64,000 nt of DNA from assembly GCF_001905545.1 (NCBI RefSeq), contig NZ_LIPD01000008.1:124001-188000 (forward strand), given 5' to 3'. Below, in pieces: positions 25,559 to 33,808 of the stretch. Both the position numbers and the translations under genes were made by a program. The stretch's first letter is position 1; every line of letters begins with the position of its first letter. The notes under the pieces are model-generated. The model did no database searches, was not told the DNA's origin, and saw only the letters and a program-made list of their open reading frames with translations. Origin of the DNA: Streptomyces sp. CB02056. Its GTDB lineage: Bacteria > Actinomycetota > Actinomycetes > Streptomycetales > Streptomycetaceae.

Positions 25559-27628
25559 ATGACCACGCCACCCACCGCCGACTCCCCCACCCCGGAGCGC
25601 CACCGCAAGCCCGACCATGCCGGGACCGACGCGGGCCGCCTGCTGCGGAAACTGACCCCCCGTGAGGCCCAGACCCTGGCCCACCTCGCGGCCGGCCACG
25701 ACCTCCCCCGCACCGCCGCCGCCCTCGGGGTCACCCCGAACACCGCCCGCAGCTACCTCCAGCGCGCCCTGCGCAAGCTCGGCACCCGCACCGAGGCGGA
25801 GGCCTTCGCCCTGCTGGCGGGCGCGCTGCCGCACCCCCCGGACCCCGGCCCGACCGGGCGCCCGGCGAACCCCGCCGGCCTGGACCCGGCCGCTGCCGGC
25901 CCCGGAGCGGGGGCGGGGACGGGGGCAGGCGGGGACGCGACCGGGAAGCGGCGCCGCACCCGGAGCGGGAAGCCCGCCCCGGCACCCTCCGGCGGCACCC
26001 CGCGGGCCGCCGCCGACGAGCGCGCGCGGACGGCCCGGCCGACGCGGGGCGTGGACGGCGGCGCGAGCCCCGGGGCTCCGGCCGAGGATCCGCGCCAGGC
26101 CTCCACAAGGGGCGCCACCCCCGGGCGCGCGCAGGGGGCGTGCACGCCCGCGCTCCCGACCGGAGGCGCCGCCGCGGACCACGGGCCGACGGCCCCTGCC
26201 GACCCCGGCCCACCCGGCGGCGGAGACGGGTCGGCACCCCCTGCCGATCCCGGTCGGCACGCTGACGCCCCCGACACCGGACAGGGCCGGACGGAGAACT
26301 CCCCGTCCGCGGACCCCGGCCACGCGCCGACGGCCGCCCCGGACGCGGACGGCCGCGGCGGCGCTCCGTACCCGGCCCCGGCCGCTCAGGATGCCGACGG
26401 AGCGCAGCCGGCACCCGGCCCCGTGGAGCGCGCGTCCGCCGACCCCGGGCAGGCACCGAAGGAGCACGCCGCCCCCGCCGGGCGCGGCCCCGTCAGCCCC
26501 GGCCGGGCGGCGCTGGCCGCCGCCGCGCCCTCGAGCGCGGAGGACGACCTCGACGCGGAGGCCCCGGCGGTCACCTTCGAGGAGCTCTACGAGACCGTCC
26601 ACACCCGGCTGGTGCAGCAGGTGTTCCTGCTGACCGCCTGCCGGCACCGGGCGGTGCACTGCGTACGGCGGGCGTTCGGGGAGGCGCGCCGGAGCTGGGG
26701 CGCGGTCACCGCTTCGGGGAACCCGGAGGGGTGGGTGCGGGTGCGCGCCTGCGAGCTGGCGCTGTCCCCGTGGCACCGGGGCGGGCCCCGGCGGTCGCAC
26801 GCCTGGGGGCTGCCGCACCGGCGGATCAGGGTGCGGCCGGCCGACGAGTCGCAGGCGGTGCTGCCGGACCACGACCGGCTGACCGACCGGGACCGGGCGC
26901 TGCTGAAGGCGCTGAAGCGGCTGTCCCGTCCCCAGCGCCGGGCGCTGGTGCTGCACGACGGGCTGGGGTTCCCGGCGGCGGCGGTCGCGGTGGAGGTGGA
27001 GTCCACCCAGGCGGCGGCCGAGGGGCGGGTGTGGGCGGCGCGGGCGGCGCTGGCGCAGTGGGTGCCGGAGCTGGTCGGGCCGGATCCGGCGGAGCCGGGC
27101 TTCGCCGACGGGCTGAGCGGGCTGCTGCACCGGGCGGCGGTGCGCGGCTGCCCGGAGCCGCACCGTGCGCCGGTGGCGGTGCTGCGGGCCCGGCACCGGC
27201 TCTGGACGGCGAGCCGGACGGGTGCGGCGGCGCTGCTGACGCTCGCGGTGGGCGGGGCGGTGCTGGCGACCCTGGCGGGGGTGCGCCCGGCGGGGCTGTT
27301 CCGGCCGTCCGCCCCACCCACGCCCGCGGCCTGTCTGCCCGCCGCTCCGCCCGCCCCCGGGTCGGAGACGGCGGACTCGGCGGACGCGGCGAACGCGGCG
27401 GGGCCGGGTGTGCCGCTGCTGCCCGGCGGGGCGCCGAACGGCATCACCAGCATCTGGTGCAGCCCGGCGCCCGGTCTGGAGGCCGTCCTGGTGGATCCGC
27501 GGCCGCAGGCGGCCGCGCGCTGGGAGCTGCCGGCGGCGGCCCGGGGCGCCGCTCCCCCGCCGCAGGGCCCGGTGGCCTGTCCGCTGTGGTCGCCGCTGCC
27601 CTGCACCACGGGGCCGAGGGAGCGCTGA
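25559..27628 (+). CDS. LuxR-type HTH / sigma-like protein with long linker and C-terminal membrane segment
   Basis: 689-aa protein with an unusual architecture. Residues about 28-85 are a LuxR-type HTH (LTPREAQTLAHLAAG, then TPNTARSYLQRALRKLGTRT). Residues about 92-335 are a low-complexity Pro/Ala/Gly/Asp linker. Residues about 338-520 resemble a divergent sigma-factor core ending in a region-4-like segment (LKRLSRPQRRALVLHDGLGF). One hydrophobic helix follows at about 554-577 (AALLTLAVGGAVLATLAG), then a Cys-containing tail. GGAG six bases before ATG 25559 decides the start. The HTH would be cytosolic and the tail outside if the helix is a true membrane anchor. Target genes are unknown. Confidence 0.75.
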   Translation: MTTPPTADSPTPERHRKPDHAGTDAGRLLRKLTPREAQTLAHLAAGHDLPRTAAALGVTPNTARSYLQRALRKLGTRTEAEAFALLAGALPHPPDPGPTGRPANPAGLDPAAAGPGAGAGTGAGGDATGKRRRTRSGKPAPAPSGGTPRAAADERARTARPTRGVDGGASPGAPAEDPRQASTRGATPGRAQGACTPALPTGGAAADHGPTAPADPGPPGGGDGSAPPADPGRHADAPDTGQGRTENSPSADPGHAPTAAPDADGRGGAPYPAPAAQDADGAQPAPGPVERASADPGQAPKEHAAPAGRGPVSPGRAALAAAAPSSAEDDLDAEAPAVTFEELYETVHTRLVQQVFLLTACRHRAVHCVRRAFGEARRSWGAVTASGNPEGWVRVRACELALSPWHRGGPRRSHAWGLPHRRIRVRPADESQAVLPDHDRLTDRDRALLKALKRLSRPQRRALVLHDGLGFPAAAVAVEVESTQAAAEGRVWAARAALAQWVPELVGPDPAEPGFADGLSGLLHRAAVRGCPEPHRAPVAVLRARHRLWTASRTGAAALLTLAVGGAVLATLAGVRPAGLFRPSAPPTPAACLPAAPPAPGSETADSADAANAAGPGVPLLPGGAPNGITSIWCSPAPGLEAVLVDPRPQAAARWELPAAARGAAPPPQGPVACPLWSPLPCTTGPRER

Positions 27629-27653
27629 GCGACCGAGGGCGCGCCGGAAACGG

Positions 27654-27688
27654 CGAGCGCCCCCGCCCGGGGAGGGCGGGGGCGCTCG
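27654..27688. terminator. Hairpin between the HTH protein gene and sucD
   Basis: Perfect 15-nt arms 27654-27668 and 27674-27688 around GGGGA, between convergent genes. It probably serves sucD (minus) and the HTH gene (plus). Confidence 0.8.
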
Positions 27689-27705
27689 TCACGCGCGGGG
27701 CGGGA

Positions 27706-28596
27706 TCAGCCCTGGGCGGCGATGATCTCGCGGGCCAGGCGGGCGGTCTCGGACGGCGTCTTGCCGACCTTGACACCGGCGGCCTCGAGGGCCTCCTTCT
27801 TCGCCTGGGCGGTGCCCGAGGAGCCGGAGACGATGGCGCCGGCGTGGCCCATGGTCTTGCCCTCGGGGGCGGTGAAGCCGGCGACGTAGCCGACGACCGG
27901 CTTGGTGACGTGCTCGGCGATGAAGGCCGCGGCACGCTCCTCGGCGTCGCCACCGATCTCACCGATCATGACGATGAGCTCGGTCTCCGGGTCCTCCTGG
28001 AAGGCCTTGAGCGCGTCGATGTGGGTGGTGCCGATGACCGGGTCGCCACCGATGCCCACGGCCGAGGTGAAGCCGATGTCCCGCAGCTCGTACATGAGCT
28101 GGTAGGTCAGGGTGCCGGACTTCGAGACCAGGCCGATCTTGCCGGAGCTGGTGATGTCGGCCGGGATGATGCCGGCGTTCGACTGTCCGGGGCTGATCAG
28201 ACCCGGGCAGTTCGGGCCGATGATGCGGGTCTTGTTGCCCTTGGCACCGGCGTGCGCCCAGAAGGCGGCGGTGTCGTGCACCGGGACGCCCTCGGTGATG
28301 ACGATGGCCAGGCCGATCTCGGCGTCGATGGCCTCGATCGCGGCGGCCTTGGTGAAGGCCGGCGGGACGAAGAGGACCGTGACGTCGGCGCCGGTCTTCT
28401 CCATGGCCTCGGCGACGGTGCCGAAGACCGGGATCTCGGTGCCGTCGACGTCGACCGTGGTACCGGCCTTGCGCGGGTTGACGCCGCCGACGATCTGGGT
28501 GCCGGAGGCGAGCATGCGGCGGGTGTGCTTCATGCCCTCGGCGCCGGTCATGCCCTGGACGATGACCTTGCTGTCCTTGGTAAGGAAGATAGCCAT
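27706..28596 (-). CDS. sucD: Succinyl-CoA synthetase alpha subunit
   Basis: Forms the catalytic heterodimer with SucC, making ATP or GTP from succinyl-CoA in the TCA cycle. 296 aa. The N-terminal CoA-binding domain has IVQGMTGAEGMKHTRRML. The phosphorylated active-site His is in GHAGAIVSGSSGTAQAKKEA. GPNCPGLISPG is also diagnostic. It starts 18 bases after sucC with GGAAGGGG upstream, in one operon. Confidence 0.97.
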   Translation of the reverse strand: MAIFLTKDSKVIVQGMTGAEGMKHTRRMLASGTQIVGGVNPRKAGTTVDVDGTEIPVFGTVAEAMEKTGADVTVLFVPPAFTKAAAIEAIDAEIGLAIVITEGVPVHDTAAFWAHAGAKGNKTRIIGPNCPGLISPGQSNAGIIPADITSSGKIGLVSKSGTLTYQLMYELRDIGFTSAVGIGGDPVIGTTHIDALKAFQEDPETELIVMIGEIGGDAEERAAAFIAEHVTKPVVGYVAGFTAPEGKTMGHAGAIVSGSSGTAQAKKEALEAAGVKVGKTPSETARLAREIIAAQG

Positions 28597-28614
28597 GGTG
28601 TTAAGTCCCCTTCC

Positions 28615-29787
28615 TTACTTGTTGGCCAGCTCGGCGGCGCGGTCAGCGGCGCCGTCCATGGTGTCCACGCGCTGCACCAGCGGGTGGTTGGCGTCGTCGA
28701 GGATCTTGCGACCCAGCTCCGCGTTGTTGCCGTCCAGGCGGACGACCAGCGGCTTGGAGACGTTCTCGCCCTTGCTCTCCAGGAGCGCCAGGGCCTGCAC
28801 GATGCCGTTGGCGACCGCGTCGCACGCGGTGATGCCGCCGAAGACGTTGACGAAGACCGACTTGACGTCGGGGTCGCCCAGGATGATCTCCAGGCCGTTC
28901 GCCATCACCTCGGCGGACGCGCCGCCACCGATGTCGAGGAAGTTGGCGGGCTTGACGCCGCCGTGGTTCTCACCGGCGTAGGCGACCACGTCGAGGGTGC
29001 TCATGACGAGGCCCGCGCCGTTGCCGATGATGCCGACCTGGCCGTCGAGCTTGACGTAGTTCAGGCCCTTGGCCTTGGCGGCGGCCTCCAGCGGGTTGGC
29101 CGCGGCCTTGTCCTCCAGGGCCTCGTGCTCGGGCTGGCGGAACTCGGCGTTCTCGTCCAGGGAGACCTTGCCGTCGAGCGCGATGATCTTGCCGTCACCG
29201 GACTTGATCAGCGGGTTGACCTCGACGAGGAGGGCGTCCTCCTTGATGAAGACGGTCCACAGCTTCTGCAGGACCTCGGCGACCTGGTCGGCGACCTCGG
29301 CCGGGAACTTCGCCGCGGCGACGATCTCGGCGGCCTTCTCCGGGGTGCAGCCCTCGTTGGCGTCGACCGGGATCTTGGCGAGCGCCTCGGGGTTCTGCTC
29401 GGCGACGACCTCGATCTCCACGCCGCCCTCGACGCTGGCCATGGCCAGGAAGGTGCGGTTGGTGCGGTCCAGCAGGAACGAGACGTAGTACTCGTCCTTG
29501 ATGTCCGCGGTCTGGGCCAGCATCACCTTGTGAACGGTGTGGCCCTTGATGTCCATGCCGAGGATCTGCTCGGCCTTGGCGACGGCGTCCGCCGGGTCGG
29601 CGGCGAGCTTGACGCCGCCGGCCTTGCCTCGGCCGCCCACCTTCACCTGAGCCTTGACGACGGCGCGGCCGCCGAAGCGCTCCGCGATGGCGGCAGCGTC
29701 TGCGGCGGTCTCGATGACATCGCCGTCAAGCACGGGCACACCGTGCTTGGCGAAGAGGTCCCTCGCCTGGTACTCGAACAGGTCCAC
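28615..29787 (-). CDS. sucC: Succinyl-CoA synthetase beta subunit
   Basis: ATP-grasp subunit that binds nucleotide and succinate. 390 aa, start GTG with AAGGA upstream. MDLFEYQARDLFAKHGVPV is the typical N-terminus, VVKAQVKVGGRGKAGGVKL the ATP-grasp lysine region, and NVFGGITACDAVANGIV the CoA-ligase signature. First gene of the sucCD pair. Confidence 0.97.
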   Translation of the reverse strand: MDLFEYQARDLFAKHGVPVLDGDVIETAADAAAIAERFGGRAVVKAQVKVGGRGKAGGVKLAADPADAVAKAEQILGMDIKGHTVHKVMLAQTADIKDEYYVSFLLDRTNRTFLAMASVEGGVEIEVVAEQNPEALAKIPVDANEGCTPEKAAEIVAAAKFPAEVADQVAEVLQKLWTVFIKEDALLVEVNPLIKSGDGKIIALDGKVSLDENAEFRQPEHEALEDKAAANPLEAAAKAKGLNYVKLDGQVGIIGNGAGLVMSTLDVVAYAGENHGGVKPANFLDIGGGASAEVMANGLEIILGDPDVKSVFVNVFGGITACDAVANGIVQALALLESKGENVSKPLVVRLDGNNAELGRKILDDANHPLVQRVDTMDGAADRAAELANK

Positions 29788-30089
29788 GTGTTTGTCCTTG
29801 TTCGTGGTCGCGGATTGTGTCTCTACGAGCGTGCCACGGCAGGATCTTCGCTGCGGGTCGTCGGGGCGGTGCGGGTACGCAGAGGTACGGCCTTGCGGCC
29901 CACACAGCCACGGGCGCTCACGTCAATCAACACGCGCGTCACGTCCGTCTGGCAGGTTATCCCCGCAGGGCCGGGCAGTTCCGCCCGGGGCCTGTCCGCC
30001 CCGGGTGAGAACCGTCACAAACAGCCCGGCGGGACGGGGTGGACGGCCGGTCCGCCGATCGCGCGGATTAGCGCGTCCGGGTGAATTCC
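29788..30089. other. 302-bp region upstream of sucC
   Basis: Lies between the vWA gene stop and sucC and should carry the sucCD promoter. A CCGGGC/GCCCGG stem (29971-29988) may terminate the vWA transcript. No promoter matching consensus well was found. Confidence 0.45.
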
Positions 30090-31271
30090 TCACGCCCCCT
30101 GGTCGGCCCCCCTGATCAGGCCCCGCGGGATCGGGCGCTTCTCGATGGCCGCCGCCATGATCTCCGGGAACGCGTCCGGGGTGCAGGCGAAGGCCGGGGC
30201 GCCGAGCGAGGCCAGGGCGGCGGCGTGCGCGTGGTCGTACGCCGGGGCCCCCTCGTCGGAGAGCGCCAGCAGGGCGATGAACTGGACGCCGGCCGCCTTC
30301 ATCGCGGCGACCCGCTTGAGCATGCCGTCCCGGATGCCGCCCTCGTACAGGTCGCTGATCAGCACCACGACGGTCTCGGAGGGCCGGGTGATCCTCGACT
30401 GGCAGTAGGCGAGCGCGCGGTTGATGTCGGTGCCGCCGCCGAGCTGGGTGGCGAACAGGACGTCGACCGGGTCGGTGAGCTGCTCGGTGAGGTCGACCAC
30501 CGAGGTGTCGAAGACGACCAGGCGGGTGTCCAGGGTGCGCATCGAGGAGAGCACCGCGCCGAAGACCGCCGAGTGGACGACCGAGGGCGCCATCGAGCCG
30601 GACTGGTCGACGCAGAGGATGACGTCCTTCTTCACGGCGCGCTGGGCGCGGGCGTAGCCGACCAGCCGCTCGGGGACGACGGTGCCGTGCTCGGGCAGGT
30701 AGTTCTTCAGGTTGGCCCGGATCGTGCGGTCCCAGTCGATGTCGCGGTGGCGGGGCCGGTTGACCTTGGCGCTGCGGTCGAGGGCGCCGCCGAGGGTGGC
30801 CCGGGTGCGGTCGGCGAGCCGGCGCTCCAGGTCGGCGACCACCTTGCCGACCACCGCCCGGGCGGTCTCCCGGGTGGTCTCGGGCAGCGCGTGCTTGAGC
30901 GACAGCAGGGTGCCGACCAGGTGCACGTCCGGCTCGACGGCCTCCAGCATCTCCGGCTCCAGCAGCAGCCGGTCCAGGCCGAGCCGGGAGATCGCGTCCT
31001 GCTGCATCAGCTGCACGACGGTGGACGGGAAGTACGTGCGGATGTCGCCCAGCCAGCGGGCCACCTGCGGGGCCGAGCCGCCCAGCCCGGCACTGCGGCG
31101 GCCGCCGCGGGCGGCCCGGGCGCCCTCCTCGGGGGCGCCGCGGTAGAGCGCGCCGAGGGCGCCGTCCATCGCGGCGTCGCGGCCGCGCAGGGTGCAGCCG
31201 GTGCCGTCGGCCTCACCGCCGAGCACCAGCCGCCAGCGGCGCAGCCGTTCGTCGGTCGTGGGCGCTGCCAT
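30090..31271 (-). CDS. vWA domain protein of a MoxR-vWA locus
   Basis: 393-aa protein whose C-terminal half is a von Willebrand A domain. The MIDAS motif is CVDQSGSMAPS near residues 216-224, with the second metal-site Thr in GGGTDINRAL and the third in LISDLYEGG. The N-terminal half is helical without a known fold. No signal peptide, so probably cytosolic. AAGGAGG before ATG 31271 decides the start; the open frame to 31301 runs into a tandem repeat. With the upstream MoxR AAA+ gene it forms the typical chaperone pairing in which the vWA protein presents substrates to, or is remodelled by, the ATPase. Confidence 0.9.
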   Translation of the reverse strand: MAAPTTDERLRRWRLVLGGEADGTGCTLRGRDAAMDGALGALYRGAPEEGARAARGGRRSAGLGGSAPQVARWLGDIRTYFPSTVVQLMQQDAISRLGLDRLLLEPEMLEAVEPDVHLVGTLLSLKHALPETTRETARAVVGKVVADLERRLADRTRATLGGALDRSAKVNRPRHRDIDWDRTIRANLKNYLPEHGTVVPERLVGYARAQRAVKKDVILCVDQSGSMAPSVVHSAVFGAVLSSMRTLDTRLVVFDTSVVDLTEQLTDPVDVLFATQLGGGTDINRALAYCQSRITRPSETVVVLISDLYEGGIRDGMLKRVAAMKAAGVQFIALLALSDEGAPAYDHAHAAALASLGAPAFACTPDAFPEIMAAAIEKRPIPRGLIRGADQGA

Positions 31272-31287
31272 CTCGTCCTCCTTCGCC

Positions 31288-31347
31288 GGGTCGGGCGTCA
31301 TGGGTCGGGTGTCGTGGGTGTCGGGTGTCTTGGGTGTCGGGTGTCAC
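31288..31347. repeat. Degenerate 14-16-nt tandem repeat upstream of the vWA gene
   Basis: Four head-to-tail units (31288-31301, 31302-31315, 31316-31331, 31332-31347) built on GGGTSTCGGGTGTC-like words fill half of the 113-base gap between the DUF5682 and vWA genes. They would lie in the mRNA leader of the vWA cistron. Confidence 0.75.
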
Positions 31348-31384
31348 GGGTGGGGCGCACGGGCCGGGGGTCGTGGGCCGGGGG

Positions 31385-33808
31385 TCAGGTGTCCCGGCCG
31401 GCGGCCTGCCGGGGGATCGTCGGACGGATCCCGAGCAGCAGGGCCACCACGGGGACGGCGGCGTCGGCGCGGGCCCGGTCCAGCTCGCCGGCCTCGGCCC
31501 GGACGGCCGGGAGCTCGTCGAGCGGACCGGCCGCGACCCGGCCGCCGATGGTGGTGCGCACGCCCGCCTCCAGGGCGGCGAAGGTGCGGCGCAGCAGCGG
31601 CAGGACGTCGGTGAAGACCTCGTCGCCCACCCCGGTCAGCCACTCGTCCAGCAGGGCGAGCAGCCGCGGGTCGTGCAGCAGCAGGGCGCCGCCGCCGGTC
31701 AGGAAGCCCTCGACCCAACCGGCCGCGTCCGCCGGGGCGTTGGCGACGGAGAGCACCAGCCGGAGCCGGCGGCCGGCCTCCTCGGAGTCGAGCCGGCCGT
31801 CGTCCAGCAGCAGTCGCACGGCCCGGCCGCGCAGCAGCCCGGGGGCTCCGGTGGCCGGTCCGCCGGCCGGCTCGCGGCGGGCCAGCGAGCCCAGGGCGGC
31901 GGCCCAGCGGTCGGCCAGGCCGGCCAGGCCGGCCAGGCCGGCCAGGCCGGCCAGGCCGTCGGGCTCCGGCACGGCGTCGGAGGCGGTGGCGGCAGCGGTG
32001 TCGGCGGCGGTGCCCGGATCGGCGGCCAGCAGGCCGATCGCGCCGTGCACCTCGTCGAGGCGGCCGCGCATCGTCGCCGCGCCCTCGGCGTCCAGGCCGA
32101 CGCAGGCGGGCGGCAGCCCGACGCAGATCCGCTCGGCCAGGCCCGAGGCCGCCCCGGCCAGCGCGCCGTGGTCGGTGCCGCGCACGTCGCCGTAGCGCAG
32201 CGCCCGGACCAGGGCGGGCAGCGCGCCCGCGAGGTGCGCGACGTCGGTGTCCAGGGCCGCGCAGTCGGCGAGCACCCGCATCACCGCGGGCAGGGCGCCG
32301 GACAGCCCGGCCAGCAGGCAGGTCTCCACCAGGCCGGTCAGTTCGGCGAGTTCCTCGGCGGCCCGGGCGGTGCCGACGGCCTTGTTGGCCGCCGCCTCCT
32401 CGACCGTGGTGCCCCACTGGGCGGCCTCGGCGATCCGGACCGCGAACTCGGGCTGCCAGCACAGCCGCCAGCTCTCCCGGAACGTCCCGGTCGAGTTCAC
32501 CGAGGAGCGCGCGGGCACGCCCCAGTCCACGCCCAGCAGCCGCAGCCGGTGCAGCAGCCGGGAGCGGGCCGCGTCGTTCTCCTTGCGCAGGTCGAGGTCG
32601 ACGTCCTTCGGCGCGGCCTCGGGCTTGAGCCGCAGCGAGCGCTGCAAACGGGTCAGGTCGCGCTGGAGCGGCACCGCCGGTGCGGCGTCCGGGACCTCGC
32701 CGAGCGCGTCGCCGACCACCAGGCGGTCCCGGACCAGCTCCAGTGCGACGTCCGAGCCCTCGCAGAGCACCGCGCGCACGGCGTCCAGGGTCTCGGTCAG
32801 CCCGGCGAGCGGGCGGCCGCGCAGCACGGCCAGGGTCTCGGCGAGCCGGACCGCCTCGATCACGTGCGCGGAGGAGACCGGGTGGTCCTCGGCGCGCAGC
32901 AGGTCGGCGGCCCGGGTGAGCCAGCGCGGCACCGGGTCCCCGTCGGTGGTGAACAGGTGGTGGTACCAGCCGGGCGACTGCACGCCCGCGCCGTAGCCGG
33001 TGGCCTGGGAGAGCCGGCGGTGCGTCCACGGCACCCAGGTGATGTCCGTGCGCACCTTCTTCGGCAGCCCGGCGAGCAGCGCCCGGTCGTGGGCGACGGT
33101 GGGCATCCGCTCCAGCGCGGGGACGTGGAAGGCCCCGCAGACCACGGCGATCCGCAGGTGCCCGGCGCGCCGGGCGGCACGGATCTGCTGGCGCATGTAC
33201 GCCTCGCGCAGCAGGTCCCGGCGGGACTCGCCGAGGCCCTCGGCGCGCAGCGCGCCCATCGCCTCGGCGACGGCGGCGAACGGCGCCAGCGCGTCGGTGC
33301 CGGGCGCGCGGTGCTCGACCACGTCCTCCCACCAGCGCTCGGCGTCGTCGTGCCCGGCCGCCTCGGCGAGCAGCGCCAGCGGGTCGGCGACCGGGTCGGC
33401 GCCGGCCTCCTCGGCGTCGTCCTCCTCGGCGTCGCCGGCCTCACCGTCCTCGGCAGGAACGGCGGGACCGACGGGCTCGGCGGGCGCGAAGCCGTACGCG
33501 GCGGGCAGGTCGATGAAGCGGACCGGCAGGTCGTGGTCCACGGCGTGCCGGATCGCCACCCACTCCGGGGAGAACTCGGCGTACGGCCAGAAGGCGGCCT
33601 TCGCCGGGTCGTCCACCGCGTGGGCGAGCAGCGCCACCGGCGGGACCAGGTCCTTCTCGGCCGCTAGGTGGACGATCGCGTCGGCCTCCGGCGGGCCCTC
33701 GATCAGCACCGCGTCCGGCCGCCACTGCGCCAGCGCGGCGGCCACCGCCCGGGCCGAACCGGGGCCGTGGTGGCGGATGCCCAGCAGGGCGACCTCGGGG
33801 CTCGTCAT
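31385..33808 (-). CDS. DUF5682 family protein
   Basis: 807-aa cytosolic-looking protein, no signal peptide, function not established. It starts with LGIRHHGPGSARAVAAAL, has AVLIEGPPEADAIV near residue 30, and a third conserved motif AVVCGAFHVPALERM near residue 230. Together these recall the His/Glu/GxxH pattern of TraB/Tiki/EreA-like folds, an inference by eye. Residues about 120-140 are acidic. The C-terminal 450 residues are Leu/Ala-rich and helical, interrupted by GLA repeats. ATG 33808 overlaps the AAA+ gene stop (ATGA), so it is coupled to the ATPase. Confidence 0.85.
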   Translation of the reverse strand: MTSPEVALLGIRHHGPGSARAVAAALAQWRPDAVLIEGPPEADAIVHLAAEKDLVPPVALLAHAVDDPAKAAFWPYAEFSPEWVAIRHAVDHDLPVRFIDLPAAYGFAPAEPVGPAVPAEDGEAGDAEEDDAEEAGADPVADPLALLAEAAGHDDAERWWEDVVEHRAPGTDALAPFAAVAEAMGALRAEGLGESRRDLLREAYMRQQIRAARRAGHLRIAVVCGAFHVPALERMPTVAHDRALLAGLPKKVRTDITWVPWTHRRLSQATGYGAGVQSPGWYHHLFTTDGDPVPRWLTRAADLLRAEDHPVSSAHVIEAVRLAETLAVLRGRPLAGLTETLDAVRAVLCEGSDVALELVRDRLVVGDALGEVPDAAPAVPLQRDLTRLQRSLRLKPEAAPKDVDLDLRKENDAARSRLLHRLRLLGVDWGVPARSSVNSTGTFRESWRLCWQPEFAVRIAEAAQWGTTVEEAAANKAVGTARAAEELAELTGLVETCLLAGLSGALPAVMRVLADCAALDTDVAHLAGALPALVRALRYGDVRGTDHGALAGAASGLAERICVGLPPACVGLDAEGAATMRGRLDEVHGAIGLLAADPGTAADTAAATASDAVPEPDGLAGLAGLAGLAGLADRWAAALGSLARREPAGGPATGAPGLLRGRAVRLLLDDGRLDSEEAGRRLRLVLSVANAPADAAGWVEGFLTGGGALLLHDPRLLALLDEWLTGVGDEVFTDVLPLLRRTFAALEAGVRTTIGGRVAAGPLDELPAVRAEAGELDRARADAAVPVVALLLGIRPTIPRQAAGRDT
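31912..31956. repeat. Five perfect 9-bp tandem repeats inside the DUF5682 gene
   Basis: CGGCCAGGC repeated at 31912, 31921, 31930, 31939 and 31948. Each unit encodes Gly-Leu-Ala on the minus strand, so copy-number change would keep the frame. Confidence 0.95.

Noticed and set aside
26731..30084. 1117-codon plus-strand open frame
   Set aside because: Overlaps the HTH gene in another frame and runs antisense through sucD and sucC; no domain recognised.
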